Below, one piece after another: positions 1 through 4,945 of a stretch of 8,481 nucleotides of DNA. The notes under the pieces are model-generated. The model was not told the origin of the DNA and ran no database searches. It was given only the letters and a program-made list of their open reading frames with translations. Each line of letters opens with the position of its first letter. The first letter of the stretch is position 1. Position numbers and translations under genes: made by a program. This stretch comes from Bordetella parapertussis (GTDB lineage: Bacteria > Cyanobacteriota > Cyanobacteriia > PCC-6307 > Cyanobiaceae). The stretch spans positions 1-8,481 of the forward strand of contig CALPMR020000123.1 in NCBI GenBank assembly GCA_943324725.2, written 5' to 3'.

Positions 1-1395
1 ATCTCGGCTTCGCAACGCCGCAGCGAGCTCACCCTGGCGGCGATTCTGATCAATCCGGGGGTGATGCCGGTTCACATCCGCTTCAGCAGTGGAGCCGTAC
101 GCAATAGCTTTGAAGCGCCCTATCTGGCCAACAATCTGATGGGCGTCAAGCCCCTGGGCCCGAGACCATGGAATACCGGCCCCGGAGATGCTACGGCGAT
201 ACAGATGTTGCGAGGCAAATTGGATTCTCGCCTCAGCGATGAAATCACCATCCCAGCGCGATCGCGGCTCGTGCTGTTTCAAACCCAGCTGCCGGCCCTC
301 GGCATCGCCAATGCCCTGCTGAAGGGCAAGAGCGATGGCCCCTTCCAGATTGCGGTCGTGGCAGCCAATAACAATCCCAGAGACGATGCTGAGATTCTGT
401 CGGTGCTGGATCAAGGCCGACTGGCACCGGGTCGCGTCTATCTCAATCGCATCAATGAGATCAATAATCGGGCCGTCTTCTCGCGGGTCGGTGGCGTAGC
501 CATCGGCGATTCGTATAACGCCAGCATCAGCCACGATCTCGATAGCCAGGGCTCTCTGCATGTTCCCTTCACCAGCACGGATCGGCATGACTTCGGCACC
601 CGTGACATTCAGGTCAATCCCCTGGCCAGCCGCATGCTGGATTCATCTCTCGACAACATCGGCACCTATGGCGTGCGCTTTGACATCGATATGAACCTGC
701 GAGGTCATGGACCCTATGAATTGGTGATGAGCCATCCATCGCCGATGGGGGGCAGAACCTTCACCGCCTTCCGTGGCTCCATCCAGATCCGCTCCGAGGA
801 AGGTCAGAGGGAGGTGCATGTCGGTCTGCGCTCCGGTGAAAGCCTCTCACTAGGCCAGATCAACCTGCGCCCCGGGGTGATCTATCCCCTGCGGGTCAGC
901 ATGGTGTACCCGGCCGATGCCACCCCTGGCCATCTGCTCAGCATTGTGACCGCCCGCCAGCTTGCCCTGGTGCAGGAGCAACAACGGCAGCAGGATCTGG
1001 CCCGACTCAATGCCAGCCGTCCGGCCAGGCCCAGTGGTGGCCCACCGCCCTTACCGGGTGGAGGCCCCGCGCTTGGCCAACCGCCTGCGGCCGAACCAGT
1101 GCGGGAAGCGACGCTGCCGCCGTTCCAATCCCCAGCCGTCAGGCGCTTTCGCCCGCCCTCGATGCCCCTGCTGCCACCCCCTGAAATTCTGCGCCCCTCG
1201 CCGATTCCCTCCTGGCTGACGCCGCCCCCCGCCCCCCCTGCCTCGCGGGGCACGGATCCGTTCCAGCCTTCGTCCCCGGTGATCACCCCCAGTGGGCAGA
1301 ATCGCTCCGAAGGGGCTGACGGAGACCTGGTCGACCGTTACCGTCAGGCGGTGGAAGAGCAGAAACGGGTGATGCAGGGGTGGCAGCAACCATGA
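1..1395 (+). CDS. DUF3370 family protein, 5' end outside the window
   Basis: The frame is open from base 1 to the TGA at 1393-1395 (464 residues visible). Residues before the GTG at 61 (ISASQRRSELTLAAILINPG) read as continuing protein, so the true start lies upstream. The body resembles cyanobacterial DUF3370 proteins as I recall them: a VGGVAIGDSYNASIS segment, GTYGVRFDIDMNL, FRGSIQIR, and INLRPGVIYPLRVSMVYPADATPGHLLSI near the domain end. The function of the family is unknown. Its members usually look secreted or envelope-associated, but the signal-peptide region is not in the window. After a Gln-rich stretch (about residues 323-335), residues about 340-435 are very rich in proline, followed by a short charged helix (DLVDRYRQAVEEQKRVM). 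The tail looks like a disordered linker or extension beyond the conserved domain. The J-domain gene follows after 26 nt in the same direction, suggesting one operon. Family call fairly sure; role unknown. Confidence 0.85.
   Translation: MSASQRRSELTLAAILINPGVMPVHIRFSSGAVRNSFEAPYLANNLMGVKPLGPRPWNTGPGDATAIQMLRGKLDSRLSDEITIPARSRLVLFQTQLPALGIANALLKGKSDGPFQIAVVAANNNPRDDAEILSVLDQGRLAPGRVYLNRINEINNRAVFSRVGGVAIGDSYNASISHDLDSQGSLHVPFTSTDRHDFGTRDIQVNPLASRMLDSSLDNIGTYGVRFDIDMNLRGHGPYELVMSHPSPMGGRTFTAFRGSIQIRSEEGQREVHVGLRSGESLSLGQINLRPGVIYPLRVSMVYPADATPGHLLSIVTARQLALVQEQQRQQDLARLNASRPARPSGGPPPLPGGGPALGQPPAAEPVREATLPPFQSPAVRRFRPPSMPLLPPPEILRPSPIPSWLTPPPAPPASRGTDPFQPSSPVITPSGQNRSEGADGDLVDRYRQAVEEQKRVMQGWQQP
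258..265. repeat. HIP1 octamer
   Basis: GCGATCGC, the highly iterated palindrome of many cyanobacterial genomes, here inside the DUF3370 gene. Confidence 0.8.
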
Positions 1396-1408
1396 GCCGA
1401 GCCTGAGC

Positions 1409-1414
1409 GAGGAA
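1409..1414 (+). promoter_or_regulatory. Ribosome binding site of the J-domain gene
   Basis: GAGGAA lies 7 nt before the GTG at 1422. This supports a GTG start there. The next codon, at 1425, is also GTG, so the start could be either. Confidence 0.6.
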
Positions 1415-1421
1415 CAGCGTC

Positions 1422-2465
1422 GTGGTGGATGAAGCCCCCGCGGCATGGAGACGCACCAGCATCTCGCTGCCGCTACAGACTGTGAAGCATCTGGAGCGGT
1501 TGCGCCGGGAGTGGGGGCTCAGGCACCGTGGTGCCGTGCTCGAACGCCTGCTGCAACAGGTTTTTGGTGACGATGCCGATGGGGAGGCCGGCTCCGATCT
1601 GCTTCCCGACAACCTGGCGGCAGTGGCTGAATGCCACGACGCCGACGGCGAACTCGATGAACAGGTCGACCTGGTTCTGGTGCGCCGTGGTGACCTGGAG
1701 GCGCTGTCAACCGAGGACGATGCCGACGACAGCCGCACCGATCGCGAACGCAGCCGAGCAGCTGGTGGTGGCGGGATTGATCTGCCTGGCTTTGTGCGCA
1801 GCCGCACCAGCCAGCTCAAGCGTGATCTCGGCAATGCTGGGATTGCGGCTCCCCGGCTGAATGTGGTGCCCCTGCAGGTGCCTGTGGAGCAGATCCAACA
1901 GGCCCTGCAGGAAGCTCGCAATCACTGGATCACCGTCTATGGCAGCCCACCCAATGCCACGGTGCTGGAGAACGCGATGATCTGGTTGGCCCATGACATC
2001 TGGCCCCAGTGCGATCAGAGCGAGGCAAGGGTCTTCACCTGGTCGGCGGCCTGTGAGGTGATGGGTGACATTGTCAGCGGCTGGAGTGATGAGGGGCCGA
2101 GCTTTGAGCGGGTGATGGTCACGGCCGGGGTGCTGGAAGATCCGTTCAGCCCCGCCACCTTGACCCTGCGGCTGCCCACCTTGATTCGCCGCTTTGTGCA
2201 TCGCTTTCGACGACGCGGCCGGGGTCGTTCCTTCCAGACCCTCGAGCACACCATGACACTGCAGGGAGCCCTGAAGTTGCTCAACCTGCCGACTGATCCA
2301 GGCAAACGCCTGGCCCTCTCCCAGATCCGTGAGTCCTATCGCGAACTGGCTCTCAGTCACCATCCGGATGCCGGTGGGTCGGTGGAGGCGATGCGCCGCA
2401 TCAATGAGGCCTACCAACTGCTCAAGGAGCTGTATCGCCAGCGCCCGGAACCCAGATCACCCTAG
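1422..2465 (+). CDS. J-domain protein with ribbon-helix-helix-like N-terminus
   Basis: A 347 aa protein starting at GTG 1422 and ending at TAG 2463-2465. The C-terminus is a compact J-domain (about residues 278-340): a helix with ALKLLNLP, then QIRESYRELALSHHPDAGG with the diagnostic HPD at 314-316, then MRRINEAYQLLKEL. J-domains stimulate the ATPase of an Hsp70 (DnaK) partner, so this is probably a specialised DnaK co-chaperone. It lacks the Gly/Phe region, zinc fingers and substrate-binding domains of true DnaJ, and the J-domain is C-terminal. Residues about 10-48 (RRTSISLP, then two predicted helices to RLLQQVF) look like a ribbon-helix-helix DNA-binding fold, although no structure check was possible. 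Residues 49-115 are acidic and probably disordered; residues 116-270 form an unrecognised helical domain with Trp-rich patches. It follows the DUF3370 gene by 26 nt and is probably co-transcribed. Alternative: a J-domain protein whose N-terminus only mimics a DNA-binding fold. Confidence 0.85.
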   Translation: MVDEAPAAWRRTSISLPLQTVKHLERLRREWGLRHRGAVLERLLQQVFGDDADGEAGSDLLPDNLAAVAECHDADGELDEQVDLVLVRRGDLEALSTEDDADDSRTDRERSRAAGGGGIDLPGFVRSRTSQLKRDLGNAGIAAPRLNVVPLQVPVEQIQQALQEARNHWITVYGSPPNATVLENAMIWLAHDIWPQCDQSEARVFTWSAACEVMGDIVSGWSDEGPSFERVMVTAGVLEDPFSPATLTLRLPTLIRRFVHRFRRRGRGRSFQTLEHTMTLQGALKLLNLPTDPGKRLALSQIRESYRELALSHHPDAGGSVEAMRRINEAYQLLKELYRQRPEPRSP

Positions 2466-2469
2466 CAAC

Positions 2470-2485
2470 AGTCTCAGGCGAGACT
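2470..2485 (+). terminator. Hairpin just after the J-domain gene, weak terminator candidate
   Basis: AGTCTC and GAGACT form a perfect 6-bp stem around the tetraloop AGGC, only 4 nt after the stop codon of the J-domain gene. What follows is only moderately T-rich (CGTTAATAG), so as an intrinsic terminator it is weak. It is also the left half of the first GAGAC-box repeat, so the repeat may have been recruited as an RNA 3' end. Confidence 0.35.
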
Positions 2486-2519
2486 CGTTAATAGTCTCGT
2501 TAATGGTCCAATATGAGAC
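2471..2519 (+). repeat. GAGAC-box repeat, copy 1
   Basis: Boxes are GTCTC at 2471, GAGAC at 2480, GTCTC at 2494, GTCC at 2506 and TGAGAC at 2514. Relative to the GAGAC at 2480, the second GTCTC is at +14 and the last GAGAC at +35. The 20 bases from 2480 match those from 4028 at 16 positions. Within the copy, CTCGTTAAT is directly repeated at 2484 and 2496. Confidence 0.65.
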
Positions 2520-2663
2520 TCATGGGCGACTCCTGCGACTGTCGCCGGGGTCGCCCCAGCTGATGATCGCGACCGGGAATCCGCTCGCTCAAGACGAGAG
2601 AGGCCACAGTCTCAAGGATTTCTTCCCTGAAGCTGCCGAGAGCGTGCGAAAAGTTTCCCGCCT

Positions 2664-2712
2664 ATCCAGGACGAGACTGAGTCTGAGTCCTGTGCAGACA
2701 CCAGATTGAGAC
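2664..2712 (+). repeat. GAGAC-box repeat, copy 2
   Basis: Boxes are GAGAC at 2673, GTCCT at 2687 (+14) and TGAGAC at 2707 (its GAGAC at 2708, +35). The first arm also overlaps a small palindrome, AGACTGAGTCT at 2674-2684. Resemblance to copy 4 continues past the last box: bases 2719-2736 match 3737-3754 at 14 of 18 positions. Confidence 0.6.
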
Positions 2713-2869
2713 TGAATGGATTGCTCTGCCGATCGCTGCAAGCTGCTGTGCTGGTTGACCGCTTCGACGGGATGGACGCCGTTGCCACTGCCGTGCTGCC
2801 AGTCAACCCGGCCTGCAGAAGAAAGCCACCTCGGCCAGACATCGGCGCCAGGACCAAGCCTGAACCAGA

Positions 2870-2918
2870 ACCCCATCTGTGTCTCATAAATAGTCTTGGA
2901 GTAAGTCCTTTGTGAGAT
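2870..2918 (+). repeat. GAGAC-box repeat, copy 3
   Basis: Boxes are GTGTC at 2879 (diverged GAGAC), GTCTT at 2893 (+14), GTCC at 2905 (+26) and TGAGAT at 2913 (its GAGAT at 2914, +35). Sixteen bases from 2883 match those from 2484 in copy 1 at 13 positions, including the shared run AATAGTCT. Confidence 0.55.
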
Positions 2919-3000
2919 CGATGCAACGTTGGTGTGGTGCGTGCTGTTGCCGTGCCGGCAGGCTTAAACCTTGCCAAACCGACTCACAGCTCTCACCTGC

Positions 3001-3036
3001 ATCTCGCCATGAGTCTGGAATTCGGTCTCATCCTGG
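3001..3036 (+). repeat. GAGAC-box repeat, partial copy
   Basis: GAGTC at 3011 and GTCTC at 3025 keep the +14 spacing, and ATCTC at 3001 sits where the upstream box is expected. The +35 box is not clear (AAGAT at 3043). GTCTC[AG]NNNTGG at 3025-3036 also occurs at 4042-4053 and, on the other strand, at 2508-2519 and 2701-2712. Confidence 0.35.
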
Positions 3037-3149
3037 AAAAGCAAGATACTGAAAAAGTGTCGATTCTGTTTGTGTCGCACCTGTGCTCTCTCCTTGGTCT
3101 GGCTGTCGTCGAACCCGGTTGGCCAGGTCTGCCACCCCAGTCCCGACTG

Positions 3150-3199
3150 TTGTCCAAGCGCGAGATTGTTGTCCAAAGTCCTGGACAGCGCTTTGGACA
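3150..3199. repeat. TTGTCCAA cluster with inverted repeat
   Basis: TTGTCCAA occurs at 3150-3157 and 3169-3176. A perfect 9-bp inverted repeat, TGTCCAAAG (3170-3178) and CTTTGGACA (3191-3199), surrounds a 12-nt spacer. The three related half-sites within 50 bp resemble a multi-site operator or an RNA hairpin. No regulator can be named. Confidence 0.4.
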
Positions 3200-3229
3200 C
3201 TGCTGCTGATTGCTTGGTATGACTCGTTT

Positions 3230-3271
3230 TAAAAAGCTTGCGTATCTGCTTCCAAGGCAGATACGCAAGCT
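3230..3271 (-). terminator. Intrinsic terminator on the minus strand
   Basis: Two perfect 15-bp arms, AGCTTGCGTATCTGC at 3235-3249 and its exact complement at 3257-3271, enclose a 7-nt loop. Read on the minus strand, the stem runs straight into CTTTTTAAAA, a short U-tract; read on the plus strand, ATTGGCC follows, which is not terminator-like. This fits a Rho-independent terminator for leftward transcription. The nearest minus-strand gene upstream is apcD, whose stop is over 1 kb away, so it may end a long apcD 3' UTR or a separate non-coding RNA. Alternatively it is a palindromic mobile-repeat relic. Confidence 0.6.
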
Positions 3272-3279
3272 ATTGGCCG

Positions 3280-3350
3280 CCGCAGCTGCCTGCAGCGGGG
3301 CGATTCGGCAGTGACTGGGCTGGGTGATTTCGTTCAGCCAGCCCCCAGTC
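3280..3350 (-). other. Two hairpins preceding the minus-strand terminator
   Basis: GACTGGG (3313-3319) pairs with CCCAGTC (3344-3350), and CTGG (3320-3323) continues the stem with CCAG (3338-3341). This gives 11 bp with a 2-nt bulge and a 14-nt loop. A second, weaker hairpin is at 3280-3298 (CCGC/GCGG plus two inner pairs across a mismatch). With the terminator they form three consecutive hairpins in leftward RNA. No known RNA family was recognised. Confidence 0.35.
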
Positions 3351-3682
3351 GCCCAGGCGATACACCGGCCTGCGTCGCAACGTTGTGATCGTCACAGGCT
3401 GCCGGCCCGCAGCTGGTCAACACAATCCAAGCGACCAGAGCAAGGCTGCTTGCAGAACACCAGAACTGGTCTCATGCTTCTGGTTCAGGTCCCATATTCA
3501 GACTTTTATCGAGTCGCAGGTGGGCTGACTGAGACAAGTGGATAGCCGCCCAGCCGCTGCCGCCTGGCTCAGCTGCTTCGCGTTGCTCAAGGGTTGGCTG
3601 GATGCAGCGATGGCAGGACGCTCAACCATCGATGCGACAGGAGAGCGGACCAGCTGCAGACCCGTGGCGTCGCTCGCTCAGA

Positions 3683-3732
3683 ATCCCGAGATGAGACACA
3701 TTTCTGGTCCCATAATGCGTCACGTCTGAGAT
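3683..3732 (+). repeat. GAGAC-box repeat, copy 4
   Basis: Boxes are GAGAC at 3693, GTCCC at 3707 (+14), GTCA at 3719 (+26) and TGAGAT at 3727 (its GAGAT at 3728, +35). Similarity to copy 2 extends into the right flank, as described for copy 2. Confidence 0.55.
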
Positions 3733-3901
3733 TTTTGATCGTTCTGGCGATTGCGAGCTGGGGAGGCCGCCATCGTGACGTTGATCGCTTTCAGCTCCTC
3801 GACTTGCTGTTGCCGCTTACAGCTGATTTGCTCCCAGGATCTTGGCGCTGGCCTGGCCGCGCTGGCTTGCGTCACCACTGGCTCCAGCAGAGTCCCTGGG
3901 A

Positions 3902-3928
3902 GTCTTGCTGATCCGATCAGAAGCAGAC
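3902..3928. repeat. Imperfect hairpin
   Basis: CTGATC and GATCAG at 3908-3920 form a 6-bp perfect inverted repeat about one central base. GTCT (3902) and AGAC (3925) extend the pairing with bulges. A second small inverted repeat, AGTCAA (3935-3940) and TTGACT (3951-3956), follows. No T-run marks either as a terminator. Confidence 0.3.
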
Positions 3929-4018
3929 GGCCAGAGTCAAGGGTTCGCTTTTGACTTTGACGTGAGCAGGGCCCAGGTCCATGGCTGCTCGCCACGGCGC
4001 TGAACAGTCATCCAGCAC

Positions 4019-4067
4019 TTCTCAGCTGAGACTCATGAACTGTCTCGATCTGGCTCTGAGGTGAGAC
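4019..4067 (+). repeat. GAGAC-box repeat, copy 5
   Basis: Boxes are TTCTC at 4019, GAGAC at 4028, GTCTC at 4042 (+14), CTCT at 4054 (+26) and TGAGAC at 4062 (its GAGAC at 4063, +35). TCTCAGCTGAGA at 4020-4031 is a perfect 12-bp palindrome, equivalent to the hairpin at the left of copy 1. TGAGACTCATG (4027-4037) recurs exactly at 2514-2524. Confidence 0.65.
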
Positions 4068-4129
4068 GGCTGAGCCTGCCCCGAGCCGGGCCGTCTTGGC
4101 ATTTGCTGGCACCGGTTGTTCATCGCTCT

Positions 4130-4137
4130 GCGATCGC
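4130..4137. repeat. HIP1 octamer
   Basis: GCGATCGC in the gene-free gap, near the apcD 3' side. Confidence 0.8.
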
Positions 4138-4331
4138 CCAACTGCCGCTCAAGTTGTCAGCGCAGCTCGCAACGGTGTCTGCTGACGCTCCTGCCTCAAC
4201 GCCTTTGGCTCAACGCCTTCGTCGCAGCACCAAGCCACCAAGACCAACGCGCCAGGATCAAAGCGCCAAGACATCCGCACCGGGACGTGAGTCCCAGCGC
4301 TGATGCCGGTGGTTCGGATGCCCGTGGCCAA

Positions 4332-4826
4332 TCAGGTGGTGGTCTGCATCCCCTGGATCAGAAAGTCGAAGTAGGGGCCTGCCAGAGCCGCATCTTCGCC
4401 GCTCAGCAGCACCAGAGCCGCCTCTTTGAGCGTTCGCATCGCCTCGACCATGCCCGGCAGGGGCACCCCCAGGCTGTTGTACATCTCTCGGGCACCGACC
4501 AGGCCGATCTGCTGGATCATCTCGGTGCTGCCGGCCAGCACCCCATAGGTGACCAACCGCAGATACCAGCTGTAGTCCCTCAGGCACTGGGCCCGTTGTT
4601 TCTGGCCGAAGGCATTGCCACCCGGTGCCACGTACTCGGGCTTGCGGCTGAACAGCTGGCGGGCGGCCTCATCAACGATTTTTTTCTCGTTATCGGTGAG
4701 GACCCGGACAACCCCCAGACGCCTGGATCCTCCCGAGAGGAAATCCACCATCGAGCGCAACTCGCCGCCGGTGGGATACCGCAGCTGATCATCGGCCTGG
4801 AGGATCAGATCGCGAACGACGCTCAT
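4332..4826 (-). CDS. apcD: Allophycocyanin alpha-B subunit (phycobilisome terminal emitter)
   Basis: Starting at the ATG at 4826-4824, the product is 164 aa, close to the usual 161 of ApcD, and begins [23 protein letters not shown], the characteristic ApcD N-terminus. ApcA and ApcF begin differently. The bilin-binding Cys is C81 in [20 protein letters not shown], and the globin-like fold continues through [14 protein letters not shown] and PYFDFLIQ. ApcD is a minor alpha-type subunit of the phycobilisome core. It carries phycocyanobilin, absorbs to the red of bulk allophycocyanin and helps pass energy to the photosystems, notably photosystem I. The frame is open further upstream, with ATGs at 4850 and 4970, but homology begins at 4826; neither 4826 nor 4850 has a strong ribosome binding site. 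The gene is alone, away from other apc genes, which is usual for apcD. It is divergent from rlmD. The C-terminal Thr-Thr-Thr is a small extension. Confidence 0.93.
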   Translation of the reverse strand: MSVVRDLILQADDQLRYPTGGELRSMVDFLSGGSRRLGVVRVLTDNEKKIVDEAARQLFSRKPEYVAPGGNAFGQKQRAQCLRDYSWYLRLVTYGVLAGSTEMIQQIGLVGAREMYNSLGVPLPGMVEAMRTLKEAALVLLSGEDAALAGPYFDFLIQGMQTTT

Positions 4827-4882
4827 TGCAGCGACCACAGACTGCGCCATCGTATCGAGTCGTTCCGACGGATCGGCCAACT

Positions 4883-4912
4883 CCGTGCAAGGTGTAACGC
4901 CCCTTTGCACGG
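4883..4912. promoter_or_regulatory. Inverted repeat between divergent apcD and rlmD
   Basis: CCGTGCAA (4883-4890) and TTGCACGG (4905-4912) are perfect 8-bp arms around a 14-nt spacer. With one bulged base, GG/CC pairs extend the stem by two. The dyad lies 57-86 bp upstream of the apcD start and 34 bp before the rlmD start, so it could be a shared operator or a 5' leader hairpin of apcD. No clear -10/-35 pair was found, so the promoters are not placed. Confidence 0.45.
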
Positions 4913-4930
4913 CTGCCGATAGGGTCGGGC

Positions 4931-4937
4931 GAGGTGG
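4931..4937 (+). promoter_or_regulatory. Ribosome binding site deciding the rlmD start
   Basis: GAGGTGG ends 8 nt before the ATG at 4946. This favours that ATG over the in-frame GTG at 4934, which lies inside this site. Confidence 0.55.
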
Positions 4938-4945
4938 ATGACGAC

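Larger units (their letters stand above)
2466..4331. other. Gene-free gap of about 1.87 kb with repeats and hairpins
   Basis: No reading frame here shows a recognisable domain, a convincing ribosome binding site or the high-GC codon pattern of the neighbours. All open frames are under about 130 codons and overlap each other on both strands. GC is visibly lower than in the flanking genes. The gap contains the hexamer TGAGAC (either strand) at 2471, 2514, 2609, 2707, 2881, 3025, 3469, 3530, 3692, 4027 and 4062, the composite repeats listed separately, several hairpins and one minus-strand terminator. No tRNA, CRISPR array or transposase remnant was seen. Confidence 0.7.

Noticed and set aside
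3100..3125. tRNA T-loop-like GGGTTCGAC on the minus strand
   Set aside because: The flanking 5-nt arms do not pair and no acceptor or anticodon arm was found.
2329..3268. Several overlapping open frames of 70-126 codons on both strands (for example 2329-2709 +, 2612-2977 -, 2934-3209 +)
   Set aside because: No recognisable domain, no convincing ribosome binding site, compositions like random translation, mutual overlap; one starts inside the J-domain gene.
3384..3396. CRP-like palindrome TGTGATCGTCACA
   Set aside because: The arms TGTGA/TCACA are right but the spacer is 3 nt instead of the 6 required, and no promoter or gene follows.
2471..4067. CRISPR array
   Set aside because: The boxes occur in both orientations at irregular distances with no constant repeat of 25 nt or more and no cas genes.
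4282..4295. GGGAC-GTGA-GTCCC hairpin downstream of apcD as its terminator
   Set aside because: The stem is only 5 bp and no T-run follows on the minus strand, so it does not look like an intrinsic terminator.
3324..4303. Short open frames in the right part of the gap (3324-3545 +, 3594-3911 +, 3720-3995 -, 4061-4303 +)
   Set aside because: Same reasons: unrecognised, short, overlapping and crossing the repeats.
2466..4331. Replication origin
   Set aside because: No TTATCCACA-like DnaA boxes were seen and neither dnaA nor dnaN is nearby.
4116..4922. 268-codon open frame on the plus strand
   Set aside because: It lies antisense to apcD over most of its length; high-GC genes produce such shadow frames.
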